DNA of 27,057 nt from the NCBI GenBank assembly GCA_052139595.1, contig JBKQWK010000086.1:1-27057 (forward strand), given 5' to 3'. Under the pieces are notes generated by a model. The model ran no database searches. It was given only the letters and a program-made list of their open reading frames with translations, and was not told the DNA's origin. Shown here piece by piece: positions 1-7,263 of the stretch. The stretch is from JBKQWK01 sp052139595. Lineage in GTDB: Bacteria; Actinomycetota; Thermoleophilia; UBA2241. A program made the position numbers and the translations under genes. How positions within the stretch are numbered: position 1 is the stretch's first letter; every line of letters begins with the position of its first letter.

Positions 1-465
1 GGAGATACCAAACCCTACGGCGATGGGGAGATGCGTATAACGGCGTAGGCGCGAGACCAGTTTTTCAGCATCGATCGCTAACGACTGCTGGGTGCCAGTG
101 ATACCCACACGCGAAATGGCGTAGACAAATCCTTGCGAGGCCGCAGCGATGCGCTCCAGGCGTTCATCGGGGCTGGTGGGCGCAGCAAGAAAGATAGGCG
201 AAAGATGGTGCCGCTCAAGGTGTGTGAGGTATTCGCCGGCTTCCTCGACGATCAGGTCGGTGACTAGCGCACCATCTACGCCTGCTTCTTCGGCAGAGGC
301 GCAAAAGCGCTCCAGGCCGAAACGCAGGAGCGGATTGAAATAGGAAAAGATGACCAGGCCGGCCTGGGAACGGGCGCTGCGCAGCTCCGCTGCAATCGTC
401 AGAACATCGCTTAACATAGTGCCATGCTTCAGAGCGCGCTCGCTGGCGCGCTGGATGACGGGGCC
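1..465 (-). pseudogene. trpA: Tryptophan synthase alpha subunit fragment, 5' truncated and running off the window edge
   Basis: On the minus strand the frame reads GPVIQRASERALKHG, then SQAGLVIFSYFNPLLRFG, then GVDGALVTDLIVEEAGEY and finally PIAVGFGIS at the window edge, a clear TrpA barrel. TrpA makes indole from indole-3-glycerol phosphate. The match starts abruptly at the Gly-Pro that follows the catalytic Asp of the FSDPxADGP motif. The first ~60 residues, including both catalytic acids (Glu49 and Asp60 in enteric numbering), are absent. Upstream DNA is instead a cytochrome oxidase fragment on the other strand. As it stands this copy cannot be active. No stop or frameshift is seen within the preserved part, so the breakage may be recent, or the join may be an assembly artefact. 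Confidence 0.85.
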
Positions 466-624
466 ATGCCAATCTGGAGCCACGGGCTCTCGCTGGTCGG
501 CTTCTGGGGCATCGCGTTCTTTTACCCGCTCCAGGGAATTCACCATTTCCTCTACACGCCGATCCCCATGTTTCTGCAGTACGGGGCGGTGATCTCGACC
601 ATCGCCGTCGAGCTGTCTGTGGTG
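466..624 (+). pseudogene. ccoN: Fragment of cbb3-type cytochrome c oxidase subunit I
   Basis: The plus strand encodes about 50 residues beginning MPIWSHGLSLVGFWG and continuing FYPLQGIHHFLYTPIPMF. The paired histidines in a G-x-HH-x-LY context are typical of the CuB ligand loop of cbb3-type heme-copper oxidase subunit I. A complete CcoN is about 450-550 residues, so this is a small internal piece cut at both ends. Left of it is trpA on the opposite strand. To the right the similarity stops near 620 and a different frame takes over. The ATG at 466 is probably just an internal Met codon. Assignment to the CcoN family is from motif recognition only. Confidence 0.6.
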
Positions 625-658
625 GGAGTACGCGGCACTGTTTGGTCACCATCTGCTC

Positions 659-1120
659 GTGTATCCGCTGCTCGGCTGGCTGCTACCGTTGCTCGGTCTG
701 TACGGATCGCTGGTGTACCCCCTGCTCGTGTGGCGTACGGCGCGGCATACGTTGTACGTCGTCCGTTCTGACGGGCTGGTTGTTCGTTGGGGAGAGCGCC
801 CGCAGCAAAAATGGTACGTGCCGGCGGCAGTTGTGCCGCCGGTGCATCTTGTGCCGCTACGGGCCGGCCTCAGTGACGTGTGGCTCGACGGGCCCGGCGA
901 GCGCGCCTCGCGTTGGGGCTGGTGGCAGACCAGTGACGAGCGGCCGATTCTGAGTTGCCTGAGCGACGGCGCCGCAGCCCAGGGCGCCCTGGCGCAACTG
1001 CGCGACGGCGCCCTGAGCGACGGCGCCGCAGCCGGCGCCTGGGCGGCGGAACTCGTCACGCCAGCCGTGGCTTCCGCTGCCGTGCCGTCGGCGACAGACA
1101 GGAGTTCGCAGTGGGGGTGA
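659..1120 (+). CDS. Small membrane protein, possibly PH-like, start uncertain
   Basis: Not confidently recognised. The frame begins with a hydrophobic hairpin (YPLLGWLLPLLGLYGSLVYP) followed by a soluble part with alternating beta-like segments (TLYVVRSDGLVVRWGE). This recalls bacterial membrane proteins in which a PH-like domain follows two membrane helices. Near the C terminus is an Ala/Gly-rich stretch made by a duplicated 21-bp unit. The frame is open upstream to about 600 with no good start, so the real N terminus may have been lost at the junction with the ccoN fragment; the GTG at 659 is only the first usable start. Its stop overlaps the next gene, suggesting translational coupling. 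Confidence 0.4.
   Translation: MYPLLGWLLPLLGLYGSLVYPLLVWRTARHTLYVVRSDGLVVRWGERPQQKWYVPAAVVPPVHLVPLRAGLSDVWLDGPGERASRWGWWQTSDERPILSCLSDGAAAQGALAQLRDGALSDGAAAGAWAAELVTPAVASAAVPSATDRSSQWG
959..1033. repeat. 21-bp exact direct repeat inside a coding region
   Basis: The same 21-bp unit occurs at 959-979 and 1013-1033, 54 bp apart. It encodes the duplicated peptide LSDGAAA in the membrane protein at 659-1120. It looks like a local duplication of Ala/Gly-rich coding sequence. Confidence 0.85.
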
Positions 1121-1566
1121 CAGTCGTTTCAGGCAACCAGCTGCTGCTCATCTCGCTGATCATGGCCATCGGCGTCGCGGCTCTCTGCGCCTGGTTTGCC
1201 GATCACTATCATCACCGCGTCGGCCTGTGGGCGGTTCTCGGCTTTCTCTTTGGCGTGCCGGGTCTGGTGGGCATGTTCTGCTCCTGGTATTGCCAAGCCG
1301 CGGCCCGGCGCAAAAACCGCGATGCTCAGATTTGGGCGGTGGCGGGGTTTGTCCTCGGGCTCTTTGCAGTGTTGGTGATGTGGCTGCTGCCCAGTGTTGG
1401 CCCGCCGCAGCGGCCGTCACTGCCACGCCGTCCGCGGGCAATCGGTCAGCCCGGCGACGATGACGTCGTCGGCAGAGACAAGGTTGGCGACGGGCGCGAC
1501 ATCACCGGCAGCGCCAACGATGACGAGGGCGACAACGTCATCGACGGCGAGGCCGACGAAGACTAG
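1111..1566 (+). CDS. Small two-helix membrane protein with acidic C-terminal tail
   Basis: No family recognised. The GTG at 1111 is chosen because AGGAG (1100-1104) sits 6 nt upstream; a GTG at 1117 forming a GTGA overlap with the previous stop is the alternative. Two strong hydrophobic segments (LLLISLIMAIGVAALCAWF and GLWAVLGFLFGVPGLVG) are followed by a third (AGFVLGLFAVLVMWLLP). The C-terminal ~55 residues are hydrophilic and very acidic, ending IDGEADED before a TAG stop. Just past the stop, the last 30 bp are repeated almost perfectly. It probably forms a two-gene unit with the upstream membrane protein. Confidence 0.55.
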   Translation: MGVTVVSGNQLLLISLIMAIGVAALCAWFADHYHHRVGLWAVLGFLFGVPGLVGMFCSWYCQAAARRKNRDAQIWAVAGFVLGLFAVLVMWLLPSVGPPQRPSLPRRPRAIGQPGDDDVVGRDKVGDGRDITGSANDDEGDNVIDGEADED

Positions 1567-1612
1567 CTCCAGTTCAGGCGCGATCGACGGCAAGGCCGAC
1601 GAAGACTAGCTC
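1540..1612. repeat. Near-perfect 30-bp direct repeat duplicating a gene's 3' end
   Basis: The copies at 1540-1569 and 1583-1612 differ at one base. The first encodes IDGEADED plus the TAG stop of the membrane protein ending at 1566. The second encodes IDGKADED plus TAG in another frame. The second copy also supplies the stop codon of the convergent permease gene on the minus strand (1606-1608), so both genes end in duplicated DNA. Confidence 0.85.
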
Positions 1613-2811
1613 AAGCGTTCGTCGGACGTGAATTCACCATCCGCCGCGTCGCCGCCGTCGGCCGGTGTTCGCTCGTGGTTGCGCTTGTCGCGCGGTCCCG
1701 GCGGACCCGCGCCGGTCGTCGCGGCAGCGGCGTTCGCTGACTCCTGCCCGGCGCGATTGCGCAGGAGGTCGCCAACGATGATGGTCGCGCCGCTGGCCAG
1801 CGGTATGGCGATGATCACACCGACCAGGCCGCCGAGAATGGCCCCCGCCAGCGAGACCAGCAGCACCGTGAGCGGTGACATGGCGACGGTTCGCGAGAAG
1901 ATGACGGGCAGCAAAAGGTGGTTTTCCATCTGCTGGTAGATGACGAAGTAGATGACCAGGATGAGAGCGATGAGCCAGCCCTGCGTGAGCGCGACCAGCA
2001 CACAGACGGCGGCGCCAAGCATGGCGCCGATCAGGGGGATGATGTCGAGCAGACCAACCGCGAGAGCCAGCGGCAGGGGGTAGGGGACGGCGAGGATGCT
2101 CATGGCGATGAACGAACCAACAGCCGCGAACAGGCTGATGAGCAGATTGCCGCGTACGTAGCCGGCTACGGCGTGCTGCATGCGTCGACCGACGTCGTCC
2201 ATGCGGCGGCCGTGCTCGGGGCGCTGCGAACGTATTAACGCCGCCCAGCTGCGCGGTCCTTCAACGAGCAGCATCAGTGTAATCGTGATGATGGTGACCA
2301 CCGCGGCCAGAAATGCCAGTGTACGTGTGAAGACGTTGACGACCGAGGCATGGGCTCCAGCGACGATGCGCAGGACGTCGCTGGGGTGGATGGCGCGAAT
2401 TCGCTGTTCGAGGTTGACGTAGTGATTGACAAAGCCGAGAGGGCCGGTCGGCTTGAGCAGGTCGTGGGCGTAGCGGGGGATGTTGACGATGAGCTGGCGA
2501 GCCTGACCGGCGAGCGGCACGGCGATCGCCGAGACCGTGCCGAGGATAACGATCGCGGCGAGCAGGCTGACGATCGTCGCCGCCACCCAGCGGCGCAGGC
2601 CATGGCGCTCGAGCCAGGAGACGGCCGGGGCGAGGCTGGCGGCCAGGAGTCCGGCAACAAGAACCCAGAGCAGCACGCGGCGCAGCGCGTACAGAAACGC
2701 AAAGGCCAGGGCGAACGCCAGCACAACGCCAACGACCACCGCCGTGCGTTGCGCCACGTCGGCTAAGGACAGCTTTTCGCCGGGTGCAGGGTCGTTGCTC
2801 ACGGGTTTCAT
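1606..2811 (-). CDS. AI-2E family (PerM/YdiK-like) membrane transporter
   Basis: A 401-residue polytopic inner-membrane protein of the AI-2E/PerM family, whose members export small molecules or ions; the substrate cannot be read from sequence. An N-terminal pair of helices (VVVGVVLAFALAFAFLYAL, then WVLVAGLLAASLAPAVSWL) is followed by a helical region, a long central segment with IITITLMLLVEGP, and C-terminal helices with typical family motifs: LLDIIPLIGAMLGA, QQMENHLLLPVIFS and LAGAILGGLVGVIIAIPLA. Length is slightly above the usual ~350 because of a charged C-terminal tail of ~60 residues. The ATG at 2811 is the first Met. The gene ends in TAG, convergent with the small membrane protein gene. 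Confidence 0.85.
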   Translation of the reverse strand: MKPVSNDPAPGEKLSLADVAQRTAVVVGVVLAFALAFAFLYALRRVLLWVLVAGLLAASLAPAVSWLERHGLRRWVAATIVSLLAAIVILGTVSAIAVPLAGQARQLIVNIPRYAHDLLKPTGPLGFVNHYVNLEQRIRAIHPSDVLRIVAGAHASVVNVFTRTLAFLAAVVTIITITLMLLVEGPRSWAALIRSQRPEHGRRMDDVGRRMQHAVAGYVRGNLLISLFAAVGSFIAMSILAVPYPLPLALAVGLLDIIPLIGAMLGAAVCVLVALTQGWLIALILVIYFVIYQQMENHLLLPVIFSRTVAMSPLTVLLVSLAGAILGGLVGVIIAIPLASGATIIVGDLLRNRAGQESANAAAATTGAGPPGPRDKRNHERTPADGGDAADGEFTSDERLS

Positions 2812-2913
2812 CGTACCCCTAACTGGTTGTGCACATGCCAGCCCTCATGACGTATCATCTCACGTGGCACGTGGGTCGCTCCCGGTAATGCTGGTCCACT
2901 CTCTGTCACGCGC

Positions 2914-2990
2914 GGGCCTATAGCTCAGTTGGTTAGAGCAGCCGACTCATAATCGGCCGGTCGCAGGTTCGAGTCCTGCTGGGCCCACCA
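2914..2990 (+). tRNA. tRNA-Ile2 (anticodon CAT, lysidine type)
   Basis: A complete 77-nt cloverleaf. Acceptor GGGCCTA pairs with TGGGCCC (one G-U), the D arm contains AGCTCAGTTGGTTAGAGC, the T arm is GCAGG-TTCGAGT-CCTGC, and CCA is encoded. The anticodon is CAT at 2948-2950. The ACTCATAAT anticodon loop context and overall similarity to E. coli ileX-type tRNAs point to the isoleucine tRNA whose wobble C is converted to lysidine by TilS to read AUA, rather than to a methionine tRNA. Confidence 0.85.
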
Positions 2991-3141
2991 ATAATTAGTA
3001 TTATGAGCCCGCTCTGGTCATGGTTCCGAGCCTGTCATCCCTTTTGGGGTACCGGGCTCTCTTCGCGAGTTCGAGCTGTCTGGGAGAGCACCCTGTCAAC
3101 AAGACTCGAACTAGTGCCTGACGGAGGCGAACGCGAGAGCC

Positions 3142-3176
3142 TGAACCGCCCCAAGATGGGATCGTGAACCGCCCCA
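3142..3176. repeat. Duplicated IS3-type terminal sequence
   Basis: TGAACCGCCCCA occurs at 3142-3153 and again at 3165-3176. This is the kind of terminal inverted-repeat sequence seen at ends of IS3-family elements. The inner copy abuts the transposase remnant. The outer copy suggests a second element end, or a slipped duplication, next to it. Confidence 0.5.
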
Positions 3177-3440
3177 GGGTCCAGTGGAGGCACGTTTGTT
3201 TGAGTGCTTCCTCTACTCCTTGGGCAGCCTGACGATAGTACTCCTCCTCGAACTCTGCCGGCGGGACGTTGCCGATCGGCTCGAGGAGGCGACGATGGTT
3301 GAACCAGTCGACCCATTCCAGCGTCGCGAACTCAACGTCATCGAGGTTCTTTCAGGGTCCCTGCTTGCGGATGAGCTCGGTCTTGAAAAGGCCGCTCACC
3401 GACTCCGCGAGGGCGTTGTCGTAGGTGTCGCCAGAGGGCC
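3165..3440 (-). mobile_element. Remnant of an IS3-family insertion sequence (transposase C terminus)
   Basis: The minus strand reads GDTYDNALAESVSGLFKTEL, the DDE-domain block of IS3-family OrfB transposases including the catalytic Glu in ALAES. After a TGA at 3352-3354 it continues NLDDVEFATLEWVDWFNH and LEPIGNVPPAEFEEEYYR, the normal end of the protein. The TGA falls where IS3 transposases have Trp (GPW), so it is a nonsense change. Everything upstream of the GDTYDN block, including the earlier catalytic Asp residues and OrfA, is missing and replaced by a glnS fragment. The element is dead. Confidence 0.8.
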
Positions 3441-4243
3441 ACATCCCAGGCATCAGGGCGACGTTGGTGCGGGCGCGCGAGGGCACCGGCAGGCTGTCGA
3501 TGAGCCAGTCGTAGAGCGGCCGGTGATCTTCGAACTCGAGCGTGCAGATGCAGTGCGTAATGCCCTCGATGGCGTCGGATTGACCGTGGGCGAAGTCGTA
3601 CGTGGGACGGACGCACCAGGCGCCGTCGGTGCGCGGATGCTCCGCGCGGAGGATGCAGTACAGTACGGGGCCGCGCAGGTTGATGTGGGGCGCGGCCATG
3701 TCGATGCGCGCTCGCAGCATGCGCGCGTCGTCGGGGAACTCACCGGCGCGCATACGCTCGAAGAGGTCGAGGTTCTCGTCGATGGCCGGCCGCGCCAGGG
3801 GCTTTCCCGGCCGGCCTCGGTGAACGTGCCGCGATGCTCGCGGATTTCGTCGGCCGACTGGTCGTCGACGTAAGCCTTGCCCGGCGTTGATAAGGTCGAT
3901 GGCGCACACGTAGAGCTGCGCGAAGTGGTTGGACGCGTAGTGGAGGTGCTCGCCTCAGTCGAACCCGAGCCAGCGCACGTCGGCCTCGATGGAATCGATG
4001 TACTCCTGCTCTTCTTTGATGGGGTTGGTGTCGTCGAAGCGCAGATTGCGCTGGCTGCCGAACTCTTGTGCGATGCCGAAGTTGAGGCAGATCAACTTGG
4101 CGTGGCCGATGTGCAGGTAACTGTTCGGCTCGGGCGGAAAGCGGGTGACAATTGCTCTTCGCCGGCTTTCACGCAGGTCGACGGCGACGATCGCGCGGAT
4201 GAAGTCGCCGCGCTCAGCCGAGGGATGGAATCGCGGTGCTCAC
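3441..4243 (-). pseudogene. glnS: Glutaminyl-tRNA synthetase, broken N-terminal half
   Basis: The minus strand encodes the GlnRS N-terminal catalytic half: a GTG start at 4243 (VSTAIPSL), FIRAIVAVDL, the HIGH-type motif in YLHIGHAKLICLNFG, RFDDTNP, then ENLDLFERMRAGEFP, HGQSDAIEGITHCICTLEF and DHRPLYDW. GlnRS charges tRNA-Gln. The frame is broken at least four times: an extra base near 4216, TGA instead of a conserved Trp codon (GFD-W-GEH) at 3955-3957, an extra G near 3888 and a missing G near 3800. After about 268 residues it runs straight into an IS3 transposase remnant, so the anticodon-binding half is lost. It is a pseudogene unless several sequencing errors coincide; the direct fusion argues for real decay. 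Confidence 0.85.
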
Positions 4244-4308
4244 GGTGCGGAGGGCAGCACAGGAGCGAAGTGATCCCTCGCGTACCGTTCGCTCACGAGC
4301 AACGTGAG

Positions 4309-4359
4309 ATTGATTTCATTAAGTTAGTGATTGACTTTATTAATTTGTGGAGATACATT
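4309..4359 (+). promoter_or_regulatory. Promoter with 21-bp repeated operator for the DUF2089-ABC operon
   Basis: TTGACT (4331-4336) and TACATT (4354-4359) are separated by exactly 17 bp and lie about 35 bp before the first start codon. The region is strikingly AT-rich for this window. Two 21-bp units, starting at 4309 (ATTGATTTCATTAA) and 4330 (ATTGACTTTATTAA), match at 15 of 21 positions. The second unit contains the -35 box. A protein bound to this tandem site would cover the promoter, as expected for an autoregulated operon. Confidence 0.7.
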
Positions 4360-4392
4360 ACCTACGTAAACTGAATGAAAGTGGAGCACGCC

Positions 4393-4752
4393 ATGACAAA
4401 CGACTGGCACGAGCTCACCGACCTCACTGGCGATCGAAGCTTCCTCGTCACCGAGGTGCGGCTCAACACCGGCATCGCACTCCGGGGCGAGTTCGAGCTG
4501 CCGCCCCTGGCTCGCCTGCGCTACGAGGATCAGGTCTTCGTGAGCGAGTTTGTCCGCAGCCACGGCTCCATCAAAGACATGGAGAAGGCGTTCGGCATCA
4601 GTTACCCGACGGTCAAGAACCGCCTCAACCGCATCATCGACCAGCTCCAACTGGTCGAGGTCGGCAGCGCGCCCGCACGCGACGACACTTTTGACCTGCT
4701 CGAGCGCGGTGAGATAACGGCAGACGAAGCTGCCGAGAGGCTGCGGCGGTGA
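4393..4752 (+). CDS. DUF2089-family putative DNA-binding regulator
   Basis: A 119-residue protein. The middle part (residues ~30-85) follows the DUF2089 pattern: LRGEFELPPLARL, then DQVFVSEFVRSHGSIKDMEK, then FGISYPTVKNRLNRII, which is a helix-turn-helix-like segment. The last ~25 residues (LLERGEITADEAAERLRR) are the short SHOCT/YvlB-like helix pair that recurs in the third gene of this operon. The ATG at 4393 is preferred because GGAG lies 6 nt upstream; an in-frame ATG at 4375 is possible. It starts a five-gene operon, overlapping the next gene by GTGA, and is likely its autoregulator through the AT-rich repeats upstream; this role is inferred. Confidence 0.75.
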   Translation: MTNDWHELTDLTGDRSFLVTEVRLNTGIALRGEFELPPLARLRYEDQVFVSEFVRSHGSIKDMEKAFGISYPTVKNRLNRIIDQLQLVEVGSAPARDDTFDLLERGEITADEAAERLRR

Positions 4753-5033
4753 ACGTCCCGCCGGCCATATTCCACCTGGTGGTCGCGCGGCGCGGCGGAC
4801 GCTCGGTGCGCCTGTGGCTGCCGCTGTTTCTGCTCTGGCCGCTGGCTCTGGCGCTGGGCGTCCTCGCCTTGCTGATCACGATCGTCGCCGACGTCGTGCT
4901 GTTTCTGCTCGGCCGGCGCTACTACCACTACACCATCCTGCTGGCCCGCATTTTCGCGCTCTTCGGTGAGACACGCGGGATGGTCATCCGCATCAACAAC
5001 GAGAAAGAGACCGTCAACCTGACGGTGTACTAA
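4749..5033 (+). CDS. Small membrane protein of the DUF2089-ABC operon
   Basis: A 94-residue protein of unrecognised family. One long hydrophobic stretch (LWLPLFLLWPLALALGVLAL and following LLITIVADVVLFLLG) can form two helices, flanked by a basic N terminus (ARRGGRSVR) and a C-terminal segment ending INNEKETVNLTVY. The GTG start overlaps the upstream stop by four bases, so translation is probably coupled. Position between a DUF2089 regulator and a SHOCT-like protein suggests a membrane partner in the same response. Confidence 0.65.
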   Translation: MNVPPAIFHLVVARRGGRSVRLWLPLFLLWPLALALGVLALLITIVADVVLFLLGRRYYHYTILLARIFALFGETRGMVIRINNEKETVNLTVY

Positions 5034-5048
5034 GAAGGGATGTTGACG

Positions 5049-5489
5049 ATGAGCGAAGACCGCAGCCGAATCCTGAGCCTGCTTGCCGCGGGCAAGATCA
5101 CCGCCGACGAAGCCGAGCGCCTGCTTGACGCCCTCGACACGAGCGCCGCCGCCGCCGCCGGGCCGGCCGGGCCGGCGTTCACGGGCGACTCCAGCCCGCT
5201 CGTCGCGGCGCTGCCGAAGTACCTCTACGTGCAGGTCAACGGGTCGACCGGCGACAACGTGCACGTGAAGATCCCCATCGCGCTCGTGCGCTCGGGGCTC
5301 AAGCTCACGTCACTCATCCCGCCCCAGGCCATGGACCAGATAAACAAGTCGATGTCAGAGCACGGCATGTCGGTCGATTTTACCAATCTCAAGCCCGAAG
5401 ACATCGACGAACTCATCGAGAGTCTGCGCGAGATGGAGATCAACGTCGACAGCAAGAACGGCGACGTCGTGCGGGTCTACTGCGCGTAG
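5049..5489 (+). CDS. SHOCT-like/YvlB-type protein
   Basis: A 146-residue protein. Residues ~5-28 (ILSLLAAGKITADEAERLL) form the SHOCT-like helical motif shared with the end of the DUF2089 protein. An Ala/Gly/Pro linker follows, then a conserved C-terminal domain (KYLYVQVNGSTGDNVHVKIP and EDIDELIESLREMEINVD). Proteins of this type accompany envelope-stress or antimicrobial-response operons in other bacteria. The ATG at 5049 is chosen because AAGGGA (5035-5040) is 8 nt upstream; ATG 5040 would overlap the ribosome-binding site. It ends in TAG, 68 bp before the ABC ATPase gene. Confidence 0.65.
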   Translation: MSEDRSRILSLLAAGKITADEAERLLDALDTSAAAAAGPAGPAFTGDSSPLVAALPKYLYVQVNGSTGDNVHVKIPIALVRSGLKLTSLIPPQAMDQINKSMSEHGMSVDFTNLKPEDIDELIESLREMEINVDSKNGDVVRVYCA

Positions 5490-5557
5490 GCGGCGGCAGC
5501 CAGTGCGGCCCGCGCCTTGACATCACTCCCCAACCTGAGAAGAGGAAGAGACCGATC

Positions 5558-6490
5558 ATGGCAGCAGCGATCGAAGCCAAGTCACTCCACAAATCGTACA
5601 AGAACGTCTCAGTGCTGAAAGACGTCAGCTTCAGCGTTCAGAAGGGGACGGTCTTTGCCCTGCTGGGCAGTAATGGCGCCGGCAAGACGACGATCATCAA
5701 TATCCTGACGACGCTCATAAAGGCCGATGGTGGCACGGCCGCGGTGGCCGGCTACGACATTGCCACGCGACCGCACAAGGTGCGCAACGAGATCAGTCTG
5801 ACGGGGCAGTTCGCTGCCGTCGACAATCGGCTAACGGGTCGCGAGAACCTGCTGCTGATCGGCGACTTGCGCCACGTTGTCGACTCCGCCAAGACCGCCG
5901 CAGACCTGTTGCACCGCTTTGGTCTCGAGGAGGCGGCCGATCGCGCTGTGTCGACGTTCTCCGGTGGCATGCGCCGCCGCCTCGACATTGCCATGAGCTT
6001 GATCGGTAGTCCTGCCGTCATCTTCCTGGACGAACCTACGACCGGGTTTGACCCGGAAGCCCGCAATGAAATGTGGCGGACGATCCACAAACTGGCCCAA
6101 GGCGGGACGACGGTATTCCTCACAACACAGTATCTCGAAGAGGCCGATGAATTGGCCGACGACATCGCCGTCTTGCACCAAGGCAGAATCGTCGCCAGTG
6201 GAACAGCTAGCGAGCTGAAGAAGCTCGTGCCGGGTGGGCTGATCGAGCTGACTTTCCATGACGAAGAGACCCGTGATGCTGCTGCAAAGGTACTTGGCAA
6301 GAGTCGCGCCCATGCTGCAGGCGAGGGCGCAACGCTGACGATCACCACAGATGGCACCGTAGCTCAGGTGGCCAGCATCTTCGTCGGGCTCGAGCATGCT
6401 CGCATCGAACCGACCGAGTTCTCCCAGAAAGTGGCCACGCTCGACGACGTATTCCTCAAGATAACTGGCACCGGTCGGGAGGGCGAATGA
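5558..6490 (+). CDS. ABC transporter ATP-binding protein, DrrA type
   Basis: A 310-residue ATPase subunit of a two-gene exporter. Walker A is GSNGAGKTT (residues 37-45), the Q-loop Gln lies in SLTGQF (~84), the signature is FSGGM (134-138), Walker B is VIFLDEP (154-160), and the switch His lies in the VFLTTQYLEE region (Gln in place of the usual His, as in DrrA-type proteins). A ~90-residue C-terminal domain as in daunorubicin-resistance DrrA follows. The purine-rich AGAGGAAGAG precedes ATG 5558. It overlaps the permease gene by ATGA. Substrate unknown; likely a drug, lipid or peptide exported under control of the upstream DUF2089 protein. Confidence 0.88.
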   Translation: MAAAIEAKSLHKSYKNVSVLKDVSFSVQKGTVFALLGSNGAGKTTIINILTTLIKADGGTAAVAGYDIATRPHKVRNEISLTGQFAAVDNRLTGRENLLLIGDLRHVVDSAKTAADLLHRFGLEEAADRAVSTFSGGMRRRLDIAMSLIGSPAVIFLDEPTTGFDPEARNEMWRTIHKLAQGGTTVFLTTQYLEEADELADDIAVLHQGRIVASGTASELKKLVPGGLIELTFHDEETRDAAAKVLGKSRAHAAGEGATLTITTDGTVAQVASIFVGLEHARIEPTEFSQKVATLDDVFLKITGTGREGE

Positions 6491-7263
6491 TGCGCCCGCT
6501 CGCAGATACCTGGACGCTGGCCAAGCGCAGTCTGCGCCACATCACCCGCAGTCCAGACACGGTCATCACGGTGCTTCTGATGCCAATTGCCCTCATGCTC
6601 CTGTTTGTCTACGTGTGGGGCGGAGCGCTGGGACAGCGAACGGGCTCAGTAAGCTACATCAACTTCATCGTGCCGGGAATCGTTGTCATGACGGTCATTA
6701 GTGGCATCTCGTACGCCGCCGTCCGTCTCAACGTGGACGTGCAGAGTGGCATCATCAATCGCTTCAGGACGATGCCGGTTGCGCCGTCTTCGATTCTGGG
6801 CGGGCAGGTTGCGTCGTCCACCTTGTCCAACCTCTTCTCATCGTTGCTGGTCTTGTTGGTGGCGTTCGCGATTGGCTTCCGGTCACAGGCCGGCATAGGT
6901 GGATGGTTGGTCTTTGCCGGACTCCTGCTGTTGTTCACGCTTTCAACGACGTGGCTCGCCATCTTCTTCGGCCTGCTTGCAAAGACGACGGAGGGGGCCG
7001 GTGCATTCAGCTACGTCCTGCTTCTGCTCATATTCATCAGCCCCTCGTTCGTGCCGACGAGCTCCATGACACCGTTATTGCGGGGCTTTGCAAAGAATCA
7101 ACCAATGACTCCGGTGGTCGAGACGATGCGTTCACTGTTAGTCAGCGGAACGGCCGGCCCCAAGGTCTGGACGGCCCTGGCATGGATCCTCGGTGTTCTC
7201 GTAGTCTCGTATCTTCTGTCCGTGGCAGTCTACAAGCGTAAAGCAATCGTGATTAACACCTAG
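6487..7263 (+). CDS. ABC-2 type permease, DrrB type
   Basis: A 258-residue membrane subunit partnering the preceding ATPase; ATG overlaps the ATPase stop (ATGA). It has about six helices: TVITVLLMPIALMLLFVYVW, INFIVPGIVVMTVISGISYA, a segment around LFSSLLVLLVAFAIGF, LVFAGLLLLFTLSTTWLAIF, AFSYVLLLLIFISPSFVP, and a last helix near ALAWILGVLVVSYLLSVAV. The conserved ABC-2 coupling region NRFRTMPVAPSSILGGQ is present. It ends in TAG. The following 213 bp to the convergent Fe-S gene hold no gene that I can support. Confidence 0.88.
   Translation: MMRPLADTWTLAKRSLRHITRSPDTVITVLLMPIALMLLFVYVWGGALGQRTGSVSYINFIVPGIVVMTVISGISYAAVRLNVDVQSGIINRFRTMPVAPSSILGGQVASSTLSNLFSSLLVLLVAFAIGFRSQAGIGGWLVFAGLLLLFTLSTTWLAIFFGLLAKTTEGAGAFSYVLLLLIFISPSFVPTSSMTPLLRGFAKNQPMTPVVETMRSLLVSGTAGPKVWTALAWILGVLVVSYLLSVAVYKRKAIVINT

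Noticed and set aside
3352..3957. TGA at conserved Trp positions in glnS and the transposase, suggesting TGA reassigned to Trp
   Set aside because: Many intact genes here end in TGA at the expected length, and the glnS copy also has frameshifts, so these are ordinary nonsense changes.
3877..4374. 165-residue plus-strand frame
   Set aside because: It is a shadow of the glnS remnant on the other strand, which has clear family motifs.
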